A stretch of 64,000 nt of DNA from Stenotrophomonas sp. 57. Lineage in GTDB: Bacteria; Pseudomonadota; Gammaproteobacteria; Xanthomonadales; Xanthomonadaceae. A program made the position numbers and the translations under genes. The notes below the pieces were generated by a model. That model had not been told where the DNA came from, ran no database searches, and saw nothing but the letters and a program-made list of their open reading frames with translations. Position 1 is the first letter of the stretch, and each line of letters opens with the position of its first letter. The stretch spans positions 2,354,001-2,418,000 of the forward strand of contig NZ_CP127407.1 of NCBI RefSeq assembly GCF_030291075.1, read 5' to 3'. Positions 34,258 to 43,500 of the stretch are shown in pieces.

Positions 34258-36042
34258 TCAGCCCTGGACCGTGGACGGGCCGCGCCCGTCCTGCTCTTCG
34301 GCCAGGCGTGCGGCGAACTCGTCGATGAACACCGCCATGTCGGCGCTGATCGCCTCGGCACGTGCCCCCAGGTAGTTGTAGCCGAACAGCGCTGGAATCG
34401 CGACGCCGAGGCCAGCCGCCGTACACAGCAGCGCCGCGGCCATGCCCGGTGCCACCGAGTTGATGTCCACCGCGCCGGCCATCGCTGCCACCACGAACAC
34501 CAGCATGATGCCGATCACGGTACCGAACAGGCCCACATACGGCGCGCCCTCAATCGTGGTCGACAGCCAGTTCATGCGCCGCGCCATTGCCTCCTGCTCC
34601 CGCACCATCACCGCATCCATCGAGGCACGGATGGCGGCGATGGTCGCGCCGCTCAGGTAGCCACTGTTGCCGTCGCGCTGGTGCCGCTGCTGCATTTCAT
34701 CGATGGCCACCTGGTAGATCCGCCACAGCGAGCCGTCGTGCATCGCGGTCGGCGCCTTGCCCTCGCGGTCCATGTCGGACAGGGTACGCAGCGGCACGCC
34801 GGACAACCTGCCGAAGCTCTCGGTGAACATCGCGTTGGCCTTGCTGGTGCGGCCGAAGTGACGCCCCTTGGCGATCATGATGGCCCACGACAGCAGCATC
34901 ATCAGGCCGAGGATCGCCACCACCACCCAGGCGTCGAACGGCATGGCCTTCAGGATGAAGGCGAAGTGGCTCTGACCGGCGGACTGCTCGTCGGCACCGT
35001 AGCTGATCAGGCGCGAGTCGGCCCCCTGTGCGGTGGCATCGGCCAGCAGCAGCGCCGCGGGACGTGCCACGCGCGAGATGCGCAGCTCATCCAGTGCGCC
35101 CTCGAAATTGGCCAGCGGCTGCGCTGCACCCGGCGCATCGGCGCCCACCACGGGCGCGGTGCGCAGTGCCGGCAACTCACCACTCAACTGCGCGACCACG
35201 CGACCGTTGAGGTACAGCTGCACTGCTCCCTTCTCGGCGGTGAGTGCCACATGTGCCCACTGCCCTTCCGGTATCGGCTGCGCTGGCGTGCTGCGCTGGC
35301 CATTGAGCTGCACGAACGGCACACGGTTCTCGATGCCCAGCACCAGCTCGGAAGCGCCATCGCGGCGTGCGTAGATCGCCTGTGCGGCGTTGTTGCTGCC
35401 CGGCTTGATCCAGGCCGAGACGGTCAGCGGTGCGCCCGCTTCCTGCGCCAGCGAAGCGCTTGCGGGCAGCAGCAGCGGGGCTGCGCCCAACTGAACGCCG
35501 CGGCCGATCACCGAGCCTTCCAACGGCGGTGCCACGGCCCCGGCGTTGTTTCCATAGGCGGTGGTGTCGCGTGCCGGCGCGTTGGCCTCGGCAAAGTGGT
35601 AGACCAGCGTGTAGTCCGGGTCGAACACCTGCTGACCGTTGCCGCTGGCCGGCGCCTTCTCGTTGCCGTAGTACATCCAGATGGTCTGCGGTGCTGCGGC
35701 GCTGACCGCCGGTACATCCACCCAGACCAGGGCCAGGCCAAGCTTGGGATCGAACTGTTCGATCTGGTGGGCCAGCACGGTGCGGCCATCACCCGAGACG
35801 AAACGCAGGTCGTTGCCCGCATCCTGGGTACCATCGAAACCGAAGTTGCCGGTATGCAGGCGCAGCAGCAGCGGCGTGCGGCCCGGGTCGCCGGTCAGGC
35901 CAGCGCCCTGCGGGCCAGCGTCGACGGTGATCGGCTTGCGGTACTTCCATTCGGCCTGCCACCAATTGGCATCGGCCGCAGCGGCGGGCAACGCAACCAG
36001 CGCGGCCAGCAGCAGCAACACTCGGGAAAGCAAACGGTCCAT
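34258..36042 (-). CDS. ExbB fused to DUF2341 and LamG-like domains
   Basis: This 594-residue protein has a signal sequence (MDRLLSRVLLLLAALVALPA) followed by a DUF2341 domain (about 27-130, WWQAEWKYRKPITVD) and a concanavalin/LamG-like domain (about 180-330, LTVSAWIKPGSNN and ALDELRISRVA). The first membrane helix is at about 370-392, with an ExbB/TolQ core after it (helices near 505-530 and 545-570, GLFGTVIGIMLVF and AAALLCTAAGLGVAIPA). An ordinary ExbB is about 240 residues; the extra N-terminal 350 would face the periplasm and look like a glycan- or protein-binding head. ATG 36042 is preferred. It partners with ExbD and TonB in the same operon. Confidence 0.87.
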   Translation of the reverse strand: MDRLLSRVLLLLAALVALPAAAADANWWQAEWKYRKPITVDAGPQGAGLTGDPGRTPLLLRLHTGNFGFDGTQDAGNDLRFVSGDGRTVLAHQIEQFDPKLGLALVWVDVPAVSAAAPQTIWMYYGNEKAPASGNGQQVFDPDYTLVYHFAEANAPARDTTAYGNNAGAVAPPLEGSVIGRGVQLGAAPLLLPASASLAQEAGAPLTVSAWIKPGSNNAAQAIYARRDGASELVLGIENRVPFVQLNGQRSTPAQPIPEGQWAHVALTAEKGAVQLYLNGRVVAQLSGELPALRTAPVVGADAPGAAQPLANFEGALDELRISRVARPAALLLADATAQGADSRLISYGADEQSAGQSHFAFILKAMPFDAWVVVAILGLMMLLSWAIMIAKGRHFGRTSKANAMFTESFGRLSGVPLRTLSDMDREGKAPTAMHDGSLWRIYQVAIDEMQQRHQRDGNSGYLSGATIAAIRASMDAVMVREQEAMARRMNWLSTTIEGAPYVGLFGTVIGIMLVFVVAAMAGAVDINSVAPGMAAALLCTAAGLGVAIPALFGYNYLGARAEAISADMAVFIDEFAARLAEEQDGRGPSTVQG

Positions 36043-36080
36043 GCGAAGGGTCTCCGGGGAACGCATGTTCAAGGAAAGGG

Positions 36081-37706
36081 TCAGTAGCTGGTGCTGATGT
36101 TGAAATGCAGCCGCGGGTCGTCCTTGCGCGTGACCGGGCCATCGGCGTAGGGCCAGGCGTAGTCCAGGCGCAGTTGCAGGTGTTCGCCGAGGCGCAGCTG
36201 CGCGCCCAGGCCGACCGATGCCAGGTTGTACTTGTCACGCTGTTCGGGCAGCGGCTGGCGCAGACGCAGATAGGCCGCATCGGCAAAGGTGTAGGCACGC
36301 AAGTCGGTGCCGTTCCACGGCGACCACGCCGGGGTGCGCCATTCCAGGCTCGCCAGGCCGCCGTAGTCGCCGATCGCCTCTGCCGACAGATAGCCACGCA
36401 CGGTGTACATGCCACCGGCGGCGAACTGCTCGGCCGACACCAGCGGCGCATCGGTCACCTGCAGCGAGCCGCGCGCATACCATTGCCAGTCATTGCCGAA
36501 GGTGTGGGTGTTCGCCACGTCGGCCTTGAACGCCACGAAACTCGGATCGGCCCAGTAGCGCTTCTGGCCGAATGCGGTGGCATCGCTGCCATACCCGAAC
36601 AGGCGGCGGGTGCCGGCCACCAGCTGGGTGTTGATGCTCAACTGGTCCTGCTCGCCCTGGCGTACGCCGACGAAGGTCAGGGTGATCGGTGCGTACTTCA
36701 GCGGCGTCTTCAGGCTCTCCTTGCCCATCTGCGTGTCTTCCTCGGTGTCCTTGAAATCCACGCCGAGGCCGAGCTGGCGCCACCACTGGCTGCTGCCTGC
36801 CAGGCGGTAGTTGAGCTTGAGGCCGATCGAATGGCCGTTGCCGATCACATTGGTGCCGGTGCCGGTACCGACCTGGCTGCCCGCATTGAGCACGCGGCTG
36901 TCGGATTTGTAGCCGGACGCTTCCAGGCTCCATGGCGTGCCTTCAAACGGCGCCATGTACGAGGCCGAGAACACCTTGGCCTGCCTGGTATCTTCCGGCG
37001 CAAGATAGACGCCGATGTTGGCGCTGTGCCCCCGCTTCCACAGGTTGTCGTACGCCAGCGACGCGCTCAGGCGCAGCTTCTCGGTGTCGGCGCTGTGGTC
37101 GTTGTTGAGTGACGCGCTGGCTCGCCACGGCGACTTCTCTTCGACCTGCAGGTCCACATCCATCGTGCCTGGCACCTGGCCCTCGCGAACCAGCGGCATC
37201 ACCTGGCGGCGCCCGCCTTCATTCAGCGCAGTCAGTTCCTTCTGCGCCTGGTCGAAGTCCGGCACCTTGCCCTCGGCAAGTGCCGGCACGCGTTGGCGGA
37301 TGCGCTCTGGCGATTCGTGCTTCGTTCCCACGACCCGCAGCTGGCCGATCGGTGTCTGCTGCACCTTCAGCAGCACCACGCCACCACTGACCTGCTGCTC
37401 GGGAAGCTCCACGTAGACCGACTGGTAGCCCGCCTGCTGGTACAGCGCATTGACAGCATCGCGTGCCTTCTCGACATCGGCCAGGGTCTTGCCCGGGCCG
37501 AGGAGCGGCTCCACCGCGCGCTCGATCTGGCGCGGATCGAGCACGGTGTTGCCGCGCACGATGTATTCATTGATGTTCACGCTGGGCGCAGGCGCCGCCT
37601 CCTGCGCTAACAATGGCAGCGGCATCGCCGTCAGGGCCAGCACCAGTGGATGCAGGCGCAAGGGAAGGCGGACGGCTCGGCACGGAACAGCATTCATCGA
37701 AGGCAT
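36081..37706 (-). CDS. TpsB (FhaC/ShlB-type) two-partner transporter
   Basis: This 541-residue outer-membrane Omp85-like transporter has a signal peptide (about 1-35), a POTRA_2 domain (about 45-120, EYIVRGNTVLDPRQIERAV) and a second POTRA (about 120-190). A 16-strand barrel follows, with the loop-6 hallmark VRGY (in GMYTVRGYLSAEAIGDYGG, about 433) and ending HFNISTSY. It exports and threads a TpsA protein, most likely the huge adhesin encoded at 40581-52964. It is the first gene of the operon with exbB-fusion, exbD, tonB and porin. A PHO-box candidate lies 77 bp upstream. Confidence 0.9.
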   Translation of the reverse strand: MPSMNAVPCRAVRLPLRLHPLVLALTAMPLPLLAQEAAPAPSVNINEYIVRGNTVLDPRQIERAVEPLLGPGKTLADVEKARDAVNALYQQAGYQSVYVELPEQQVSGGVVLLKVQQTPIGQLRVVGTKHESPERIRQRVPALAEGKVPDFDQAQKELTALNEGGRRQVMPLVREGQVPGTMDVDLQVEEKSPWRASASLNNDHSADTEKLRLSASLAYDNLWKRGHSANIGVYLAPEDTRQAKVFSASYMAPFEGTPWSLEASGYKSDSRVLNAGSQVGTGTGTNVIGNGHSIGLKLNYRLAGSSQWWRQLGLGVDFKDTEEDTQMGKESLKTPLKYAPITLTFVGVRQGEQDQLSINTQLVAGTRRLFGYGSDATAFGQKRYWADPSFVAFKADVANTHTFGNDWQWYARGSLQVTDAPLVSAEQFAAGGMYTVRGYLSAEAIGDYGGLASLEWRTPAWSPWNGTDLRAYTFADAAYLRLRQPLPEQRDKYNLASVGLGAQLRLGEHLQLRLDYAWPYADGPVTRKDDPRLHFNISTSY

Positions 37707-37782
37707 CGCGTCGTATCGAAGGGAGTGGCCAGGGAGCGGCGCGTGGGTCTATCAACAGGACGTGTACGTCGCGTCAAAGCCG

Positions 37783-37800
37783 CCAACAGTTTTGTGACAG
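37783..37800 (-). promoter_or_regulatory. PHO-box candidate upstream of tpsB operon
   Basis: The minus strand reads CTGTCACAAAACTGTTGG: two half-sites 11 bp apart, close to the PhoB consensus CTGTCATAAAACTGTCAT (first half 6 of 7; second half has CTGT). A further CTGTCAT on the plus strand at 37803 makes the region dense in Pho-like motifs. It is placed correctly for activating the tpsB operon. Confidence 0.55.
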
Positions 37801-37898
37801 CACTGTCATCTTTTGAGAGCGCGGCAACGCATGCAGGCGGATCCTGCCTTTGCCACGCGTCTTCATTGCAGAACGTCGATTGCTGCGGGAGATCCGGG

Positions 37899-38234
37899 AT
37901 GCGTGAATCGTTGATGGCGGGCCTGCGCGCTGCCCTCATCCTTGCGCTGTTGCTGGTGTTGCCCCCGGTGCGCGCTGTCGAGACGAAGAAGCAGGAAGAC
38001 ACCGCGCCCTGCATCGAAGTACAGGTCAATGGCGAGCGCATTCCGGCGTGGGACTGCCTGCAGCGCAAACTTGCGCCGGCATCGAAAGCGGCGAAATCAC
38101 CGGCACTCTCCGAGGCCGAACGGCTCATGCGGCAGCCCGGCAACCAGCTGATGCAGTACAATCTGGAAGGCACGCGACAGCGCATGGGCGATGCCTTTGG
38201 TCGTTCGGTGGTACCGCAGCGTCCGGCGCGCTGA
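37899..38234 (+). CDS. Small secreted protein of unknown function
   Basis: This 111-residue protein has a signal peptide (about 1-30, LMAGLRAALILALLLVLPPV, ending RAV). A mature domain begins with two Cys in CIEVQVNGERIPAWDCL, which could form a disulphide, followed by a polar, probably unfolded tail. GGGAGA lies 6-9 nt before the ATG at 37899. It is divergent from tpsB and sits between the TPS operon and gspC. I do not recognise the family. Its position suggests a periplasmic helper for the secretion island. Confidence 0.7.
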   Translation: MRESLMAGLRAALILALLLVLPPVRAVETKKQEDTAPCIEVQVNGERIPAWDCLQRKLAPASKAAKSPALSEAERLMRQPGNQLMQYNLEGTRQRMGDAFGRSVVPQRPAR

Positions 38235-38246
38235 GCCTGCGCCCTT

Positions 38247-38328
38247 GTAGAGCCGAGCCCATGCTCGGCTGTCTTTGCATTCATCGGCGATGCCGCGCAG
38301 GAGCAGCCGAGCGTAGGCTCGGCTCTAC
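38247..38328. repeat. SMAG (GTAG) repeat, two-hairpin form
   Basis: GTAGAGCCGAGCCCATGCTCGGC at the left and GCCGAGCGTAGGCTCGGCTCTAC at the right flank a 35-nt spacer. The right end provides the TAG stop of gspC on the minus strand. Confidence 0.85.
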
Positions 38329-38774
38329 AGTGCAACCGGCACGATGCCATCGCTTGGCAACGGCGGCAGCTCAGGCACCGGCAGGCTGCGCGATTGCCCG
38401 GCCTGGTTCAATTCGACCGCACTGGCACTGATGCTGGCCAGCACCGTGCAGGGTCCGAGCCGTTGGCCGGGCGCATACGCTTCCGCCGGGCGCCCATCCA
38501 CCGAGAGCAGGGCCAATGGCGCATGGTCACCGGCCATCACGCCCAGTACGACCACCTCCGTCTGCACTGCCCCGGGAGACAGCAGCCGTACAAGCGGCAG
38601 GGTGGCCGCCGCATCGAACATCGGCCTTGCCGGCGCATCGGCATGCGCTTCGCTGGCGGCCGCCACGGGCGCTACCGCAGACAGAGTGACGCCCCAGTAG
38701 GCCACCACGGCCAGCAGCAGCGTTGCCGCCAGCAGGGTCAGTATGCGATTGCGATCCCAGCGCCTGCCATCCAT
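38325..38774 (-). CDS. gspC: Type II secretion protein GspC
   Basis: This 149-residue inner-membrane protein has one membrane helix (about 11-33, LTLLAATLLLAVVAYWGV) and a periplasmic HR domain (about 65-130, VVVLGVMAGDHAPLALLSVD and GPCTVLASISASAVEL) that docks on the GspD secretin. There is no PDZ or coiled coil at the C-terminus, as in short GspC proteins of Hxc/Xps type. The frame extends to an ATG at 38843, but that reading runs into the promoter of the divergent gspHIJ genes and adds only a basic stretch, so the ATG at 38774 is preferred with moderate certainty. The stop TAG is part of a SMAG repeat. Confidence 0.75.
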   Translation of the reverse strand: MDGRRWDRNRILTLLAATLLLAVVAYWGVTLSAVAPVAAASEAHADAPARPMFDAAATLPLVRLLSPGAVQTEVVVLGVMAGDHAPLALLSVDGRPAEAYAPGQRLGPCTVLASISASAVELNQAGQSRSLPVPELPPLPSDGIVPVAL

Positions 38775-38822
38775 GTTCCGCACCATCGCCACGTTCGTCC
38801 CCGCCCACGCTAGCAGCTGCCG

Positions 38823-38840
38823 CTGACGCTTTTGTTTCAT
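38823..38840 (+). promoter_or_regulatory. Weak PHO-box candidate upstream of gspHIJ
   Basis: CTGACGC-TTTT-GTTTCAT has the 11-bp half-site spacing (4 and 5 of 7 matches to CTGTCAT). A TAGGCT (-10-like) begins 10 bp after it, the arrangement of PhoB-activated promoters, and the gspH ATG with AGGAGG lies 34 bp further on. The match is weak. Confidence 0.3.
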
Positions 38841-38889
38841 CATGCACGCCTAGGCTGGGAGGCATCGGCCAGCACAGGAGGCAACGTCG

Positions 38890-39336
38890 ATGCAGCGCAT
38901 GCCGCGTGGTTTCACCCTGCTGGAACTGATGGTGGTGCTGGTGATCATCGGCATCTGCACGGCCGGAATCGGGCTGGGCCTTGGCAGCCTGCTCGACCCG
39001 GGCCGGCAGCTGCGACAGGAAGCCGAGCGGTTGGCGCAGCGCCTGCAGGTGGCGCGCGATGAGGCGCGCATCGATGGCCGCCCCCTGCGTTGGCAGGCCG
39101 ACGCCACCGGCTATCGCTTCAGCCGACGCGAAGGCAGCGGGTGGGTGACCGTTGAACGCGATGATCTGTTGCGTCCGCAGAAGTGGCAGGCAACGGGCAT
39201 TGCGGTGCAGCCCGCCAGCCCTGTTGAGCTGAGCCCGGAGTGGATCGGCATCGCCTGGGAGCTTGGATTGTCGCTGGAAGGTCGCACACTGCGTCTTCGT
39301 GATGATGGCAGCGGACAGTTGCAGGTCGTGCAATGA
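38890..39336 (+). CDS. gspH: Type II secretion minor pseudopilin GspH
   Basis: This 148-residue protein has a prepilin signal MQRMPRG followed by FTLLELMVVLVIIG. The cleavage Gly comes before Phe, Glu is at +5 and the hydrophobic helix follows. A beta-rich C-terminal domain ends WELGLSLEGRTLRLRDDGSG, typical of GspH. It joins the pseudopilus tip. AGGAGG lies 7 nt before the ATG. The stop overlaps gspI by 4 bp (ATGA). Confidence 0.9.
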   Translation: MQRMPRGFTLLELMVVLVIIGICTAGIGLGLGSLLDPGRQLRQEAERLAQRLQVARDEARIDGRPLRWQADATGYRFSRREGSGWVTVERDDLLRPQKWQATGIAVQPASPVELSPEWIGIAWELGLSLEGRTLRLRDDGSGQLQVVQ

Positions 39337-39695
39337 AGCAGGCGGCACGCGGATTCACCCTGATCGAAGTGCTGATCGCATTGGCGATCGTATCGATTGC
39401 ACTGGCGGCGGTGATGCGCTCGGTGGCAGTGGCGACCGACGATCAGTCACGGCTGCGTGACCGTCGCCTGGCACTGATATGTGTACAGGACCGCTGGCAG
39501 GAACTGCGCCTGAGCGGGCAGGCACCGCAGCATGCCCGGCAGCGCTGCGTGCAGGGGCGCAGCAGCTTCCTGGTGCTTCAGCATCTGGGCACCGGCAGCG
39601 ACGGCCAGCCGCAGTTGGAACTGAGTGTGGTTGCCGAGGATGCTCCTCGGCAGTCGCTGGCGCGGATGCAGTTGCCATGGACGGCGGCGCAATGA
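39333..39695 (+). CDS. gspI: Type II secretion minor pseudopilin GspI
   Basis: This 120-residue protein has the prepilin motif ARG-FTLIEVLIALAIVSIA (Glu at +5). The C-terminal domain contains the Cys pair ICVQDRW and ARQRCVQG, the usual GspI disulphide. It forms the tip complex with GspJ and GspK. It is translationally coupled to both neighbours by ATGA overlaps. Confidence 0.92.
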   Translation: MKQAARGFTLIEVLIALAIVSIALAAVMRSVAVATDDQSRLRDRRLALICVQDRWQELRLSGQAPQHARQRCVQGRSSFLVLQHLGTGSDGQPQLELSVVAEDAPRQSLARMQLPWTAAQ

Positions 39696-40306
39696 CGCGC
39701 GCCGTGCGTGGTTTCACCCTGATCGAGGTGATGATTGCGATCACCATCATGGGCGTACTGGCACTGATCTGCTGGCGGGCGCTCGACAGCGTGACCAACA
39801 GCGACCAGCGCCTGCGCCAGGCCGACGCCGAGACCATGACGGCGCTGCGCGTGCTGCAGCAGTTCCAGCGTGATATCGAAATGCGGGCAGACGATGCATT
39901 GATGAATGGTGCAGTGCGGCCGGCCGATCAACCGCAGCGGCTGCTGCCTCCTTCGCTGGTAAGCGAGCGGCGCCCGGATGGGAGCTTCTCGCTGGAGATC
40001 ACCCGCAGTGTCGGCAGCGACGGGCTGCACTGGCAACGGGTACGCTGGTGGCGGCAAGGCGATACGCTGTGGCGGGCCAGTGGTACGGCTACGGACCAGT
40101 ACCCGTTGCCGGCGGCGGAACTGTCGAAGGGCATCGCTGTGGCGCGCGGGGTGCAGCGGTTCGAGGTGCGGGCCTGGCAGCCAGGAACGGGATGGGCCGA
40201 GTTGCCGAGCGAGGGCGAGGTAATGCCGGCCACCGGCCTTGAACTGCGGCTGGGCCTGCGCGACGGACGTGGGCCGTTGAATTACCGGCGGGTGCTGGAG
40301 CTTTAG
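39692..40306 (+). CDS. gspJ: Type II secretion minor pseudopilin GspJ
   Basis: This 204-residue protein starts MTRAVRG with FTLIEVMIAITIMGVLA following (Glu at +5), and a larger beta-sandwich domain including LHWQRVRWWRQGDTLWR. This length and the Trp-rich strand are typical of GspJ. An in-frame ATG at 39677 would add five residues; the ATGA overlap with gspI favours 39692. The expected partner gspK lies 21 kb away in the other gsp block. Confidence 0.9.
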   Translation: MTRAVRGFTLIEVMIAITIMGVLALICWRALDSVTNSDQRLRQADAETMTALRVLQQFQRDIEMRADDALMNGAVRPADQPQRLLPPSLVSERRPDGSFSLEITRSVGSDGLHWQRVRWWRQGDTLWRASGTATDQYPLPAAELSKGIAVARGVQRFEVRAWQPGTGWAELPSEGEVMPATGLELRLGLRDGRGPLNYRRVLEL

Positions 40307-40326
40307 GCTGCTTCCCAAGGCAACGC

Positions 40327-40349
40327 ATCCACGCATGGCGTGGATCTAC
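40327..40349. repeat. GTAG palindrome of the ATCCACGC subtype
   Basis: ATCCACGC-ATG-GCGTGGAT followed by CTAC: on the minus strand GTAGATCCACGCCATGCGTGGAT, the same unit seen near 19733 and 30826. It lies just after gspJ. Confidence 0.75.
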
Positions 40350-40397
40350 TGGCGACCAAGGTCGGCATCTACCGTGACGCATTCGCGCGTCGCGCCT

Positions 40398-40427
40398 GCC
40401 GCCGGGCGCGCTCCTGCACCCGGCGGC
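40398..40427. terminator. Hairpin between convergent gspJ and tpsA
   Basis: GCCGCCGGG (40398) pairs with CCCGGCGGC (40419) around a 12-nt loop. It is one of two stems in the 274-bp gap between convergent genes; there is no T run. Confidence 0.45.
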
Positions 40428-40546
40428 GCCGTGTCGGTGGTCCTCACCGCTGATGGCGGCTCCCTGCCCTCCGTGCCGTCCTGGCTGGGGCCGCCACCGC
40501 TCCGTGGCAGCTGGCCCGATGCTGTCCGTTCCTGCAGTTCAGCTGG

Positions 40547-40567
40547 GTGCCGACCGTTGGTCGGCAC
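40547..40567 (-). terminator. Hairpin just after the tpsA stop codon
   Basis: GTGCCGACC-GTT-GGTCGGCAC is a perfect 9-bp stem with a 3-nt loop, 13 bp beyond the tpsA stop. The sequence (and its cousin GGCGACCAAGGTCGGC at 40352) looks like another dispersed Stenotrophomonas palindrome. It is the likely end of the tpsA transcript. Confidence 0.6.
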
Positions 40568-40580
40568 GGTTGCAAGCGGG

Positions 40581-43500
40581 CTACCGGCGCTGCGTGCCCT
40601 CGTCGCGACTTGCCTGCGGGAACTGGAAGGCACTGTTGGCGTCATAGGCAGCGTTGGCAGTGTTGCCACGCGCCGGCGGGTTGATGCTGCTGGTGCCGCT
40701 GCCGAAGCCGAGGATCTGCACACTGATCACTGACGGCTGGTTGCGCCGCGCATCATCCTGGCTCTTGCGCATCACGTCCTGTGCGGCCTGGCTGGCGCTG
40801 TTGGCCGCTGCACTGGCCGAGGCCAGCGCGTTGACGTTCACCGTGGCCAGCACCGGCAGGCCCTTGCTTTCGCCCTGTACCTGGATGTTGGCGGCGTTGA
40901 GTACCTGCAGCGCAGCAAGGTTGATGTTGCCCGACACCCGGATGCCAGCCTCGCCCGCATCGATGGTTCCCAACGGCGCGATCAGGTCGACGTCGCCCGG
41001 CGGCACTTCGGCAATCGGGTTCAACGTTGCGATGCCTGCACCGTTGGCCGGGGCCTGCGGCGACAGGATCACGTTGCCCCAGCCGTCATAGACGCGCCGC
41101 GGTGGCGTGTACAACAACGTAGTCTGCGACCCACGACCGGCATTGATGTCACCCTGCTCCGACCAGGCCAGTATGTCTCCACCGAACGTTGTCATCACCC
41201 GCGACAGCCCGAGCAGCACGCTGTCCTGGCTGAACAGGCGGATGTCACCCTGCCCTTGGGTCACCAGCCCGGCACTGGCCGGTGGCACCACGCCCTGTAC
41301 ACCCACCACGATCTGTCCGCCCGGCACCATCAGCTCGATGTTGCCGCCGGCTTCGGTACGCACGCCCGAACCGCCGTACATCACGATGTCGCCGGTGCGG
41401 TCGATGGCCGTTCCGGCAGCATCCTTGTCCGGCATCAGCGTGGCGATCGCCTCGCGCCCACGGAGGTACGAACCGAAACGCGGGCCTTCGGCATCGGTGT
41501 ACTCGCGGCCGCCTTCACGCAGTTCGGCGTAGTAGACCTGGCGCAGGAAGATGCGCTGCTGTTCCTTCGGCAGCCGGTCGAAGGCCGCCAGGGCCTCGGC
41601 ACCCTCGACAACCGAACCGAAGCGCTGCTGCAGCCATTGCTTCAACTCCTTGTCGTAGATCTTCACTGCCTTGCCGGGCTGCGATGCCAGCGACTGCGAG
41701 GCATCGGCGAGGTTGGCCGGATCCAGGTAGCGCGTGCGCAGTGCATCGAAATCAATGGCCTGATTGCCCGCCGTCAAGGCAATGCTTGCGCCCGGGCGCG
41801 TATCGCCCTGCACGATGCCGCCCAGGCTGACGATGCTTCCCGCCTCTTCCTGGCGCAGCTGGCGACCGGCGCTGACCTCGACATTGCCCGGGCCGGCCAC
41901 CGTCAGATTGCTGCGGATGATGTCCCGGCCCGCCTCGATCCCGCTGATATCGGTACCGCGGGTGTTGAGCGCGGTGACATCGGCGCTGATGACATCGCGG
42001 CCGGCGCGCAGCCGTACCGCCGAGCCCGCCTCAAACCAGTCAAATACGGTACGTCCGCCATTCTGGCCATTGCGCGAGAGCTGCCGCCTGCTGCCGCTGC
42101 CCAGTCCGATGATATCGCCGGCCACGGCATAGAACCGGCTGACCGCCGTCGGCGTAGCCAGCAACGACGCACCAAGCGCGGTATTGGGACCGAACGCGAA
42201 ATACGGCAGCACGGTGCCAGGGCTGGCGGCGTTCCCATCGACGGATACATTGCTGCGCACCGTTCCCGCGTTTCCTGGCCCCTGCGCGATGAAGCCGGGA
42301 TCGAACGGACCAGGGATGCGGGCATCACTGCTGGAGCGCGCGATCTGTGTCGCTCGGTTGGCGGCCAGGATCGATCCTCCCGCCAACACATCCAGCCGTC
42401 CCGACGCCGAGGGCGCCAGCAGGATGACGTCCTGGGCATCAGGCACACTGCCGCTGCGCAGATTGGCGAGATTGATGTTGCCGGAGGCTGCAATGGCGGT
42501 GAACCGGGAGGGATACAACCAGTAGTTGAGATAGATGTCGCCATTGCTGGCGTTGTTTTCGACCACCTCCCTGGCCTGATTGCTGCCGCTCACATGCTGC
42601 GTGCCCACCAGGCCCGGCGACAGGTTCCCGCCGGCGGAGAACAGGTCCAGCGCGGTGCGCGGCGTCCATAGCGAGAACCAGCTCGTGCCAGACGCGCGGC
42701 TGCCATCATCCAGCACGATCGTGTTGAAATTGGCCACGGGAACCCGGCCTGGATCGGCGGCACTACCCAGCACCACGTCGCCGCGTGCCTGCAACTGCGC
42801 GGTTGAGTCGCCCAGCACCAGCACCGGTCCGGCCATCGCAACCGGGCTGTCGGCCACCAGCGGATCCTTCAGGCCCAGTTGCCCATAGCTGGCCTGGACT
42901 GCACTGAGGCCTCCAATGCGCGCAGCGTCGATGCGGGTATTGCCACGAATATTGGTCAGCACGCCATTGACGTCCAGGTCCTGCTGATCCGATGTGCTGC
43001 CACGACTGCTGGCACGCAGGCCCGGATTCAGTGCCCCCCCGCTGCGCAGGGCCATATCACCACCGCCGGTGACATGCAACTGGCCGTCGACCACGCGCCC
43101 GGTTGATCCGACCGCGACCGAAAGCGCACTCGAATGCGGCGAGATCTCGTATCCCAGCGCGTTGCCCATGCTGTCCAGCATGCCCATATGGCGGCCTGCG
43201 TCCAGGCTCAGATTGCCGCCCCCCAACGTCCCGAACCCGGTAAAACCCACCAGGCGGGGGGTTGCATCCAGTTCAGGCCTCACCGTGCTGTAGGTTCCGA
43301 AATTGATCCACCAACTGGTCGGCGTCTGCACGACACCGCCGGTGGTGCCCGATCCCTGCCGCCACAACCAGTTGCCCACCGCTGCGCTTGAGTGGCCAGC
43401 CTGGTCGCGCTGGACCGTACCCGATTCCGCGCGGAAGCTCCATGTATCGCCGATGATGTCGCGCCCCGCCTCGATGCGCAGATTGCCGCCCTGGTCCGGA

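Noticed and set aside
38775..38843. GspC starting at 38843
   Set aside because: It leaves 46 bp for two divergent promoters and adds a basic segment not typical of GspC. Kept only as an alternative.
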